Shown: positions 1-6,315 of the stretch, piece after piece
How positions within the stretch are numbered: position 1 is the first letter of the stretch
Layout of the letters: the number at the start of each line of letters is the position of its first letter
Assembly: GCA_021827885.1 (NCBI GenBank)
Contig: JAKAUD010000170.1
Coordinates: 1 to 13,675 of the forward strand
Length of the DNA stretch: 13,675 bases
Direction of reading: 5' to 3'
From: Thermoplasmata archaeon
GTDB taxonomy: Archaea; Thermoplasmatota; Thermoplasmata; Thermoplasmatales; Thermoplasmataceae
Notes under the pieces: generated by a model
The model's input: only the letters and a program-made list of their open reading frames with translations
Told to the model about the DNA's origin: nothing
Databases searched by the model: none
Program-made: the position numbers and the translations under genes

Positions 1-97
1 ACACAGGGGCATGAACCGTGGCGGCAAATGCGAATCCGGGATAGGTGATTGAGATTATTGCAACTATTGCCAGAGCAAGTAACTTCTTTTGCATCAT
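1..97 (-). CDS. N-terminus of a secreted or cell-surface protein (partial)
   Basis: Reading the minus strand from tandem ATG codons at 97-92 gives 32 open codons that run off the window edge. The peptide begins MMQKKLLALAIVAIISI: two lysines, then a hydrophobic core of about 14 residues, then a small-residue stretch reading FAFA-A. This is a classic Sec signal peptide with a likely AxA-type cleavage site around residue 25. Only about seven residues of the mature protein are visible, so the family cannot be named. A TATA-like box about 36 bases upstream supports the start. The gene is divergent from the small ORF and ArdC-like gene to its right. The signal peptide is seen directly; export is inferred. 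Confidence 0.6.
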   Translation of the reverse strand, partial: MMQKKLLALAIVAIISITYPGFAFAATVHAPV

Positions 98-127
98 TAA
101 ACCGTAAGAAGTCTATTCGTACTCGTA

Positions 128-137
128 GATATATTTT
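128..137 (-). promoter_or_regulatory. TATA box for the leftmost secreted-protein gene
   Basis: On the minus strand this reads AAAAATATATC. Its centre is about 36 bases before the tandem ATG at 97, so transcription would begin about ten bases before the start codon. No purine-rich ribosome site is visible in that short leader. Confidence 0.4.
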
Positions 138-220
138 TCCTGCACATTTATCGGTTTCAGAAGGGCAAATGCACTGGAACGGTATGAGAGAATATGTCCG
201 GGGGAGACGACCCTCCCTGT

Positions 221-230
221 TATTATATAC
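221..230 (+). promoter_or_regulatory. TATA box for the small ORF and ArdC-like gene
   Basis: The sequence TATTATATAC is a good archaeal box A. It would place a transcription start near 250, about 45 bases before the small ORF at 295. A second AT-rich stretch, CTTTAAATAC at 271-280, is an alternative, but a start driven from it would fall inside the small ORF. Confidence 0.4.
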
Positions 231-294
231 ATGAAACTCAAAGTGAGATTCTGGGTCGATTTTCCGGCCGCTTTAAATACCGGAGACTCAAAAA

Positions 295-438
295 ATGAAT
301 GCAGAGGGAGAAAAATACGGGATAAAACCAAGGAAGAAGTACCGGAGGCAGGTATGGCTCCTGAATGGTAAGGCCATAATAGTGGATCCAATTGAAAAAA
401 GGAATTCTGAAACAGAGAATGAGAGAAAGGAGGAATAG
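295..438 (+). CDS. small basic hypothetical protein, 47 aa, upstream of ArdC-like gene
   Basis: ATG at 295 opens 47 codons ending in TAG at 436-438. The peptide is highly charged, with Lys/Arg-rich segments around residues 11-18, a short hydrophobic centre (VWLLNGKAIIV, residues 20-30) and an acidic/basic tail. No family is recognised. Its stop lies three bases before the ATG of the ArdC-like gene and in the same reading frame, and its last codons contain that gene's strong Shine-Dalgarno sequence, so the two are probably translationally coupled. It could also be only a leader peptide, or the detached N-terminus of the longer protein (see findings). Codon use (AGG, AAG) matches the downstream gene, which favours a real gene. 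Confidence 0.45.
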   Translation: MNAEGEKYGIKPRKKYRRQVWLLNGKAIIVDPIEKRNSETENERKEE

Positions 439-441
439 GAA

Positions 442-1446
442 ATGGCACAGAAATGGATAACAAAGAAGAAGGGAAATGAAAGCAAGCACATCAGGATAGA
501 AACAGGCAGGAAGCCGAGGGAGATAGAGGTATGGGACGTCGGGCAGACACCATCAGAACTGGAGAAGCAGGCATGGAACATGCTTGGAGACCTCAGCAAG
601 GTATCCAGCGTGGATCAGCTCTTGCTGCATATGAAGAAGTACAGTGGTACACTTGGTGACTATTCCGGATTCAATTCTCTCCTGATCTATATGCAGAACA
701 GGAACGCCACAATCGTGAGATCTGCAAATGAATGGAAATACTTTGGAAGGGAAGTAAAGGACAGTGCGACTCCAATTTCTGTACTGTATCCATTGGGCAT
801 ACCATCCAAGGCAGGTCCCGGAAAAGTCAAGGATTTCATTGAGAAAAAGAGACAGGAAGGTCTGGACGACGAGGCAATCGAACAGCTGGTCAGGGAGAAA
901 TTCAATATGGAAAGGACAGGTACAGCATATGTGTTTGGAACCGGAAAAGTATACGACATATCACAGACACAGGGCATTCCGGGAAAGATGAAACCCGTTG
1001 AGGAGGATGTCAGGGCCACAACCCTGTATAATACTCTCAAGAAGATAGCCAGGGACCATTACACAGTTGAAGAGGAAACAATACTGAATGGTGCACGCGG
1101 TTATACCGCACATTCAGGTGAAGGGCAGAAAATTGTTGTCATGAAAATACCAGGTGAAGACGTGAACGTTCTGCATACCCTGATCCATGAGATGTCCCAT
1201 GCAAGACTGGAACACCTGTACAGGAAGGATCTTCCTCGAGGGATCGCAGAATCTGAAGCTGAACTGTCAACCTATCTTGTAGGGGCGCATTTTGGCTTTG
1301 ACTTCAGGGAGGATTCCGCTGCAAACATCAAGGGATGGCTTGATAATGCGAAATCACAGGGCAAGGTGTTGGGAAAGGAGAACCTTGACAGGGTGATGAA
1401 TAACGCAAGGTGGCTGATTAATGAAATTTCATCCACACTGAGCTAA
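442..1446 (+). CDS. ArdC-like antirestriction protein / zinc metallopeptidase
   Basis: This 334-residue protein has the layout of ArdC-type proteins. The N-terminal part, about residues 40-120, matches the ssDNA-binding ArdC N domain: a helix, then a GDYSGFNSLLIYMQNRNAT segment and a W-K-x-x-G-R-E-V motif. The C-terminal part is an IrrE/ImmA-like metallopeptidase with H249-E250-M-S-H253 and a downstream E-S-E-A-E cluster at residues 270-274 that would supply the third zinc ligand. ArdC proteins of conjugative plasmids protect incoming single-stranded DNA from restriction; activity here is inferred. AAGGAGG at 427-433 sits eight bases before ATG 442, an unusually strong ribosome site for this window. 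Base composition is about 48% GC, higher than the orphan gene to its right. Length and both motifs look intact. Confidence 0.75.
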   Translation: MAQKWITKKKGNESKHIRIETGRKPREIEVWDVGQTPSELEKQAWNMLGDLSKVSSVDQLLLHMKKYSGTLGDYSGFNSLLIYMQNRNATIVRSANEWKYFGREVKDSATPISVLYPLGIPSKAGPGKVKDFIEKKRQEGLDDEAIEQLVREKFNMERTGTAYVFGTGKVYDISQTQGIPGKMKPVEEDVRATTLYNTLKKIARDHYTVEEETILNGARGYTAHSGEGQKIVVMKIPGEDVNVLHTLIHEMSHARLEHLYRKDLPRGIAESEAELSTYLVGAHFGFDFREDSAANIKGWLDNAKSQGKVLGKENLDRVMNNARWLINEISSTLS

Positions 1447-1484
1447 TGTGGATATGTTGAAACGGGAATTACCAAAGGAGCAAG

Positions 1485-1505
1485 TTTTTCCCTAGTAAGG
1501 AAAAA
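1485..1505 (+). terminator. short inverted repeat after the ArdC-like gene
   Basis: A perfect 7-bp inverted repeat, TTTTTCC...GGAAAAA, has a 7-base loop and lies 39 bases after the ArdC-like stop. It sits in the gap between two convergent genes, and its T- and A-rich arms would give a T-run on either strand, so it may serve as a bidirectional transcript end. The stem is weak. Confidence 0.35.
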
Positions 1506-1572
1506 TGAGGAAATAAACAAAGTGTGCATCTGTGTTAGATTCTCAGTGGAACTGCCACAGTTTAAACCAGAT

Positions 1573-2325
1573 TTATTTCCACGTCCTAACATCTGTGCAC
1601 TCTTTATTATGTCCAGCAGAAATCCCTTTATCACCAATTTTAAAAAAGAATTTTTTAAAATCCAAATAAGTGTGCTCTTCAGAAAACACAGTGATCTTAA
1701 CGCAATAAGTAATATTGTTTTCCAAGTATGATGGTGAGAATTCCTCAGGAATGTAAAAGCGTGAAGAATATTCTGATAGGGGAGGAATCGTTATAAGCTC
1801 AGATTCGTTCCATTGTGGGAAATAATAGTATGAACCGCTAGCTCCAAAAACCGCCCATACGGATGTTTCAGGGGAAGCATAGTAGACATCGAGCGAAAAG
1901 AGAAATTTTGCAGTGATATTTTCATGTGGAAATATATTAATTGAGACATATGTTACATCTTTATACGGGCTATGCTTCGTAATATCCTCTTGAGCTAATC
2001 CTTTTGGCTTATAATTGTCAAGATCGCCGTGTTCCCACGGCAGATAATAGCTACCTACTCCTTTCCCATTATCATCCTCAATGGTAGCCAAGACTTTACA
2101 AGAATGCGCTGGGTACTTGCCGACATTGGTAACTAAAATTCTTATTTCTGGGTTTTCTATGATTCCAGCTTCGTATTTTATGGCTTGTAATCGGATTGAA
2201 AATTTAGGCCTCTGAAACCTGGTGATTACTATGGGAACTAGAATTGCAATAACGGCTATAATTGCTAAAATTAGCGTTCCTAACGCATTAATGTCTTGCA
2301 GGAGAGAAAGGTCATTCACAAGCAA
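1573..2325 (-). CDS. membrane-anchored hypothetical protein
   Basis: An orphan of about 250 residues. Residues about 14-36 form one hydrophobic helix followed by a basic TRFQR stretch, so the C-terminal bulk probably faces the cytoplasm by the positive-inside rule. Residues about 41-210 are rich in alternating polar and aromatic residues and contain an N-x-G-K-Y-P-A segment typical of immunoglobulin-like beta sandwiches. No catalytic motif is seen. No ATG is available: TTG at 2325 or GTG at 2319 must start it. A TATA-like AAAAAAATAAGAG centred near 2347 is 28 bases from the GTG, so GTG 2319 with a leaderless transcript is preferred. The gene is about 36-40% GC. It is convergent with the ArdC-like gene and lies downstream of a transposase remnant in the same frame, separated from it by stops. 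Confidence 0.6.
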   Translation of the reverse strand: MLVNDLSLLQDINALGTLILAIIAVIAILVPIVITRFQRPKFSIRLQAIKYEAGIIENPEIRILVTNVGKYPAHSCKVLATIEDDNGKGVGSYYLPWEHGDLDNYKPKGLAQEDITKHSPYKDVTYVSINIFPHENITAKFLFSLDVYYASPETSVWAVFGASGSYYYFPQWNESELITIPPLSEYSSRFYIPEEFSPSYLENNITYCVKITVFSEEHTYLDFKKFFFKIGDKGISAGHNKECTDVRTWK

Positions 2326-2409
2326 CTGAAACCCATCTTACTCTTATTTTTTTCTAATACCAAATATTGCTTTCGCCATTAGAGTTGGTGCTTTGCTGGA
2401 GTATGTTGT

Positions 2410-2586
2410 CTATTCCCCTAGTGGTATTATTGAATTATATCGAAGCATGTTGTATAAGGTATTTGAATCATAACCCTTGTCATCAAAGACTATTATATCT
2501 ATATCTATCATGGAACTAATCAGATTCTTTCTTGTCTTTGTGTTATATAAACGATCATAATTGATGTTGAATGATATCAATGGCAT
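2410..2586 (-). pseudogene. DDE-type transposase remnant (IS4/IS5-like)
   Basis: Minus-strand frame from ATG 2586 to TAG 2410 encodes 58 residues. They include MPLISFNI near the start and FDDKGYDSNTLYNMLR followed by IIP near the end. The D-K-G-Y-D-S motif, then a short helix and an II-P strand, is the hallmark of the region around the second catalytic Asp of DDE_Tnp_1 transposases. The rest of a full transposase (about 300 residues) is missing: the frame closes about 30 bases upstream of the ATG, and stops at 2410, 2346 and 2340 lie downstream. A further 21 in-frame residues after the first stop may also be old transposase sequence. This is a dead fragment; no terminal repeats could be assigned. 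Confidence 0.55.
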
Positions 2587-2594
2587 ATCATTAA

Positions 2595-2840
2595 TTGAAA
2601 TGGCGTCATCGGAGGGCTGATGATGCCTTCCACCTTAAGCTGAAACATGTCCTTGGAGGTGTGTCGCTCCTGTCTTTGCTTGCTGCATTCGAGGTGTTCT
2701 CAATACCTGCTGCAAGTGGAATCATTGAATTGTTTGTGCTGACAAAATTATCAGCGGCTGAAGTGTGGTTTGGAACTGCAGCACTTACTGGGTTTGCTGC
2801 GGTGTATCTCCATCATGAGGAACAGGAAAAAGATTTATAA
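2595..2840 (+). CDS. small multi-pass membrane protein, 81 aa
   Basis: Not recognised. The basic N-terminus (KWRHRRADD) is followed by hydrophobic stretches at about residues 19-36, 38-50 and 56-72, and a charged tail HHEEQEKDL, so two or three transmembrane helices are likely. The start is uncertain: TTG 2595 directly follows an in-frame stop, and its 5' end overlaps the open frame of the transposase remnant on the other strand, so the gene may have lost its original start to an insertion. Its TAA overlaps the ATG of the next small gene by one base, a coupling that supports it being translated. GC-richer than the PIN-GNAT gene that follows. Confidence 0.5.
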   Translation: MKWRHRRADDAFHLKLKHVLGGVSLLSLLAAFEVFSIPAASGIIELFVLTKLSAAEVWFGTAALTGFAAVYLHHEEQEKDL

Positions 2841-2962
2841 TGACTTATCATGATAGAAGTATGTATAGGCACTCTGACAGGGTGGATATTGTAAAATACA
2901 TCAGTATGGTAGGAATGCTTGGTGGACTATTCCTCATACTCCTTGGCGTTGGGGTAATATGA
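2840..2962 (+). CDS. tiny single-pass membrane protein, 40 aa
   Basis: ATG 2840 shares its first base with the TAA of the previous gene (TAATG). A purine-rich stretch, AGGAAAAAGA, lies about 7-17 bases upstream. The 40 residues begin with a polar, histidine- and arginine-containing head (MTYHDRSMYRHSD) and end in one hydrophobic helix, about residues 19-40, that runs to the C-terminus. No family is recognised. The tail-anchored layout and tight coupling suggest the two small proteins form a membrane pair. The same-strand PIN-GNAT gene begins about 85-100 bases downstream, so the three could be cotranscribed. Confidence 0.5.
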   Translation: MTYHDRSMYRHSDRVDIVKYISMVGMLGGLFLILLGVGVI

Positions 2963-3046
2963 TTTATTAATCGCCGAGATAGGGAAAATATCTGAGGTAA
3001 TGATATCCATAAGGACGCAAGACTCGAGAGAGGAAAAAAGGAAAGT

Positions 3047-4588
3047 GTGTTGGGGGAGATGAGTATTAAGATATTGTTGGATACAAATATCATAATACAT
3101 CGGGAAACAAAACGTCCGGTAGAAAGGGAAATCGGAAGATTGTACTGGTGGATTGATAAGCTACATTATGAAAAGTGCATAAGCGGCGTTACTCGTGCAG
3201 AGATATCAAGGATGCAGAATAAGCAAAATAGAGAAAGCTTCCTAATCAAGTTGGAGGGGTATACCCTCCTACAAACCACAGCACCCCTCAAGCGAGAGGT
3301 CATAACCATTTCGAACAAGCTTGACAAGACAGATAACGACAAAATGGATACGATACTCATAAACGAACTGATATCCGGAAGGGTCGATTATCTAATAACT
3401 GAAGACAGGGGGATACATCGAAAAGCGGAAATGCTCAACGTTGACAGTAGCGTATTCACCATAGACCAATTTTTAGAAAAAGTTACATCTGAAAATCCAG
3501 AATTATTAGACTACAAGGTTCCTATACTTGAAAAAGAGCACTTTGGAAATATCGATCTAAATGACGAGTTCTTTGACAGCTTTAAAGAAGACTATAAGGG
3601 TTACGAAAAATGGTTCAACAGCAAGGCTAATGATTTTGCTTATATAGCCAGATCCAACGGAAAGGTTGTTGCGTTCTTATATGTAAAGACGGAGAGTGAA
3701 TATGAACCCTATTACGATGTGAAACCAATTTTTCAACAGAAGAGGAGATTAAAGATAGGCGCAATGAAAGTTCAACTCAGCGGCTTTAAACTCGGTGAGC
3801 GACTCTTGAAGGTTGTTTTTGACAATGCTCTTCTTTTTAAAGTGCAAGAAATCTATGTAACAATATTCCCAAAGAGAGATGACCAGCTGCGTTTAATTAA
3901 GCTACTCGAGGATTACGGATTCTATGAGTACGGAATAAAATCCTCATCATCTGGAGACGAAGAAATATTTGTCCGAGATTTTTCTGGTGAGGTGTCTCTG
4001 AAAACTCCAAGGTTTACATATCCATTTATGAGTTGGAATGCACGGAAATTTATGGTGCCAATCTATCCAGATTATCACACAAGTCTGTTCCCAGAATCTA
4101 TTTTAAGAACGGAGTCTCCCGACGATTTCGTAGAGCAGGAACCCTTCAGAAATGCTATATCTAAAGTATACGTATCACATTCGATCGTGAGAAATCTGAA
4201 GTCTGGAGATATAATTATCTTTTATAGAACTTCAGGAGGTTCTGGAGGATACTATCGTTCCGTAATAACTACCCTAGGTATTGTTGAAAGTGTTCACCTC
4301 AATATACCTAACTTTGAGCAGTTTTCCCTTCTTTGCAGGAAGCGAAGTGTATTTTCCGAGCAAGAACTTAGACGGCAATGGGATCACAACACTACAAATA
4401 GACCATTTATTGTAAATTTTCTTTACGCTCACTCATTCCCAAAACGATTGAATTTAAAGACACTGATCGATTTAATGGTTATCAAGGATATTCAGTCCGC
4501 GCCAAGAGGATTTACTCAGATATCGAATGATTCGTTCAAAACTATAATAAGGGAAACGGGGAGCAATGAAAATATTATTGTCTATTAA
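3047..4588 (+). CDS. PIN nuclease - GNAT acetyltransferase - PUA-like (EVE/ASCH-type) fusion protein
   Basis: A 513-residue protein with three domains. Residues 7-145 are a PIN RNase domain: LLDTN (D12), E52, D101 and ITED (D120) supply the acidic metal-binding set. Residues about 165-300 look like a GNAT acetyltransferase: a GFKLGERLL pyrophosphate-loop-like segment at 246-254, then a beta strand EIYVTIFPK and a terminal LLEDYGF helix. The usual Q/R-x-x-G-x-G/A is altered, with Arg at the last position. Residues about 365-505 resemble the PUA-like EVE/ASCH fold (SGDIIIFYRT, YYRSVITTLGIVESV, PFIVNFLYAHSF, PRGF). Start is GTG 3047, TTG 3050 or ATG 3059; the PIN fold is complete from ATG 3059. 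About 36% GC. The 3' end overlaps the ASCH gene by 23 bases. PIN is the most secure call; the other two domains rest on motif pattern. Confidence 0.7.
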   Translation: MLGEMSIKILLDTNIIIHRETKRPVEREIGRLYWWIDKLHYEKCISGVTRAEISRMQNKQNRESFLIKLEGYTLLQTTAPLKREVITISNKLDKTDNDKMDTILINELISGRVDYLITEDRGIHRKAEMLNVDSSVFTIDQFLEKVTSENPELLDYKVPILEKEHFGNIDLNDEFFDSFKEDYKGYEKWFNSKANDFAYIARSNGKVVAFLYVKTESEYEPYYDVKPIFQQKRRLKIGAMKVQLSGFKLGERLLKVVFDNALLFKVQEIYVTIFPKRDDQLRLIKLLEDYGFYEYGIKSSSSGDEEIFVRDFSGEVSLKTPRFTYPFMSWNARKFMVPIYPDYHTSLFPESILRTESPDDFVEQEPFRNAISKVYVSHSIVRNLKSGDIIIFYRTSGGSGGYYRSVITTLGIVESVHLNIPNFEQFSLLCRKRSVFSEQELRRQWDHNTTNRPFIVNFLYAHSFPKRLNLKTLIDLMVIKDIQSAPRGFTQISNDSFKTIIRETGSNENIIVY

Positions 4589-5018
4589 ACCTGAATATTC
4601 AAATAAGATATTTTCTGGAAAAAAGAGATTTGAATTTAGGCGGCAAAAACCTAAACATCTATTTGATATTGTTTTTGTTTATGAATCCAACCCCACGAAA
4701 AAGATTGTTGGGTGGTTTAGCGTAAGGAAGATTATCTATGGATCTCCGAACTATGTGTGGAAACAATGTAAAGATGCTGGAGGAATAGAAGAAGAAGATT
4801 ATTTCAAGTATTGCGGTGGTAGAAAAGTTGTATATGCGTTCGAAATCGATAAGACTCTTCTTTTTGAATCTCCTATCAACCCATCAGATTTGGTTCCGGG
4901 ATTTAATCCTCCTCAAAGCTTCACTTATTTTGATCAATCAATGGCGTCACTTCTAATTTCTGGCTTGAACTCAACAAGCTGGCCTAGAAATGAATTACAA
5001 TCTTCGATGAATTTCTAA
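4566..5018 (+). CDS. ASCH-domain RNA-binding or RNA-processing protein
   Basis: A 150-residue protein that opens with MKILLSIKPEYSNKIFSGKK and carries the ASCH signature G-x-K-x-x-E-x-R exactly as G18-K-K20-R-F-E23-F-R25. Later strands (DIVFVYES, KIVGWFSV, KVVYAFEI) fit the PUA-like beta barrel, and the helix YVWKQCKDAGGIEEEDYFKYC is typical of the insert in these proteins. Known ASCH proteins bind RNA; some cleave it, and E. coli YqfB hydrolyses N4-acetylcytidine. ATG 4566 lies inside the last codons of the PIN-GNAT gene, with GGGGAG two bases upstream, so translation is coupled and the two products probably work together. Residues after about 125 are low in recognisable structure. The catalytic role is not known. 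Confidence 0.7.
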   Translation: MKILLSIKPEYSNKIFSGKKRFEFRRQKPKHLFDIVFVYESNPTKKIVGWFSVRKIIYGSPNYVWKQCKDAGGIEEEDYFKYCGGRKVVYAFEIDKTLLFESPINPSDLVPGFNPPQSFTYFDQSMASLLISGLNSTSWPRNELQSSMNF

Positions 5019-5380
5019 TAAATAACACACTTCTGCATATAGAAAATTAAGGGGGCGAAACAAAGTAGTGAATTGATCTGTCACTTAATATTCCTGAACA
5101 AAATTTTCCAATTTCTCTCGTAAAATCCGACATGCTCCGACTCTGAATCGCTCAATTTATCAGCAATCTATTGGGTAATGTAACCCTCAAAAATGATTCT
5201 CTTTACACCGCTATGACTTTATCCGGCTTTGAGAGGGGGTAAGTTAAATATTAGCATCCAAAAATCAATATCAGTGAAACTTCTGGCTTAAATAATGTTC
5301 CCTAATACAGAGCTTTTGTTCAGCCATCTTACATAGTAATGATAATTCTCCCGAAATTTGAAAATTGGTCTTCAGAAACC
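5019..5380. other. AT-rich intergenic stretch, no gene seen
   Basis: No convincing reading frame, RNA gene or insertion-sequence end was found on either strand. The longest open pieces are peptides of about 24-30 residues without promoter or ribosome site. A TATA-like TTAAATATTA near 5244 has no gene after it. The region separates the ASCH gene from the first copy of the repeat. Confidence 0.5.
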
Positions 5381-5470
5381 AAAAATAGGCAGGTAATATA
5401 TTATGATAATGCCCTAAAATAAGGGCTTAAATCAAATTATAAGAGGTCTAGATAATAAAAAACATCCCAT
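5381..5470 (+). repeat. left copy of a dispersed direct repeat with hairpin
   Basis: Positions 5401-5470 align without gaps to 11031-11100 with 59 of 70 bases identical (counted by eye). The core at 5429-5448, aaatcaaattataagaggtc, is identical in both. Similarity fades to the left with small gaps as far as about 5381. This copy holds a 5-bp stem GCCCT (5411-5415) / AGGGC (5422-5426). It ends 21 bases before the recombinase ORF. Possible roles are recombination site, element end or duplicated promoter, since AAATTATAAG in the core could act as a TATA box. Confidence 0.7.
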
Positions 5471-5491
5471 TCTCAAGCTGAATACTATTTA

Positions 5492-6127
5492 GTGACCCGT
5501 GCCATAATGACAATGATGATTGTAGGCCTTTATGCCAGGGTATCAACCAAGGACAAGGAACAGAATCCAGAGAACCAGCTCCTGAGGCTGAGAGAATACT
5601 GTAAGATTAAGAAATGGGATTACAAGGAATACATTGATTATGCTTCCGGCGCAAAGAAGGATCGCCCAGGCTTGAAATCAATAATGTCGGACCTGGACAA
5701 TATAGACGGAATCCTTGTCCTGAGGCTAGATCGTTTTGGCAGGTCACTGCAGAATCTCCTGGAGAATCTCAACGTAATAAGATCAAGGGGGAAATTCTTT
5801 GAGGCTATGGACCAGGGTCTCAAGATCTCTGAGAAAAAGGATCCAATGAACGATTTCATGCTGGCCATCCTTGGAGCTGCGGCTGAGTTTGAACGGGAGC
5901 TGATATCGGAGAGAGTCAGGGACGGCATGGCCAGGGCAAGGAACGAGAATAAGAAAATTGGAAGGCCAGTTGTCATGGAGCAGAAAGGAGTTGATTCATC
6001 TCGCCTCGTAGAATTGAAGAGAGAGGGCAAATCCATAAGAGAGATCTCTCAGCTGGTTGGTATCAAGAGATCAACTCTCCATGGGATCCTCAAATCTCTG
6101 TCCGAAAAACCTACCCCCGAAAACTGA
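5492..6127 (+). CDS. serine recombinase (resolvase/invertase family)
   Basis: A 211-residue small serine recombinase. The catalytic N-terminal domain shows Y-A-R-V-S (Ser18 counted from the GTG), L-R-L-D-R-F-G-R-S at about 77-85 with the conserved Asp and Arg residues, and the long E helix E-F-E-R-E-L-I-S-E-R-V at about 132-142. GRP then leads to a C-terminal helix-turn-helix, about 170-200 (IREISQLVGIKRSTLHGIL). Catalytic domain first and HTH last is the order of resolvases and invertases, not of IS607 TnpA. GTG 5492 is possible, but ATG 5507, 5513 or 5516 would give a family-like N-terminus. Composition is about 50% GC, well above its neighbours. It lies just after a direct repeat and just before a hexamer cluster, either of which could be its crossover or accessory site. 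Confidence 0.9.
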   Translation: MTRAIMTMMIVGLYARVSTKDKEQNPENQLLRLREYCKIKKWDYKEYIDYASGAKKDRPGLKSIMSDLDNIDGILVLRLDRFGRSLQNLLENLNVIRSRGKFFEAMDQGLKISEKKDPMNDFMLAILGAAAEFERELISERVRDGMARARNENKKIGRPVVMEQKGVDSSRLVELKREGKSIREISQLVGIKRSTLHGILKSLSEKPTPEN

Positions 6128-6135
6128 CCTGTTTA

Positions 6136-6144
6136 TTTATATAC
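6136..6144 (+). promoter_or_regulatory. TATA-like box upstream of the TTGGAC cluster
   Basis: TTTATATAC lies eight bases after the recombinase stop. It would start a transcript near 6163-6168, where ATG codons open a frame of only 24 codons (6154-6228). The hexamer cluster begins immediately downstream, the position expected for an operator. Confidence 0.3.
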
Positions 6145-6164
6145 CCCCTACCCATGATTTTAAT

Positions 6165-6254
6165 GTCCAAAAAGGAGTTCTTTGTTGGACACTTGGACTG
6201 GACTGAGAATGAAGAGAAATTGAGTTGATTGATAAGCTAATACAATTTGTCCAA
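6165..6254. repeat. cluster of TTGGAC/GTCCAA hexamers
   Basis: The hexamer appears as GTCCAA at 6165-6170, TTGGAC at 6185-6190, TTGGAC at 6193-6198 and GTCCAA at 6249-6254, with an extra TGGAC at 6199-6203. Two inverted pairs result: 6165/6185 and 6193/6249. Four exact copies in 90 bases is far above chance. It may be a binding site for the recombinase or for a regulator of the flanking genes. Confidence 0.5.
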
Positions 6255-6282
6255 ATAGTGAATATTCATTAAATTACCGAAA

Positions 6283-6293
6283 TTAATATTAAT
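6283..6293 (+). promoter_or_regulatory. TATA box for the membrane-protein gene
   Basis: TTAATATTAAT is centred 28 bases before GTG 6316, the spacing expected for a leaderless archaeal mRNA that begins at or beside the start codon. No ribosome site is present before that GTG. Confidence 0.45.
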
Positions 6294-6315
6294 AGATTAA
6301 ATCATACAATATATC

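Noticed and set aside
113..599. Three overlapping minus-strand frames of 83-116 codons
   Set aside because: They lie antisense to the small ORF and ArdC-like gene, are rich in Phe/Ser/Leu as expected from purine-rich coding sense strands, and have no promoter or family features.
3047..5018. Ordinary VapBC toxin-antitoxin pair
   Set aside because: The PIN protein is 513 residues with two further domains, and its partner is an ASCH protein rather than an AbrB or ribbon-helix-helix antitoxin; the AbrB-like domain is about 8 kb away.
5492..6127. IS607-type insertion sequence
   Set aside because: The catalytic domain is N-terminal and the helix-turn-helix C-terminal, the reverse of IS607 TnpA, and no TnpB gene is present.
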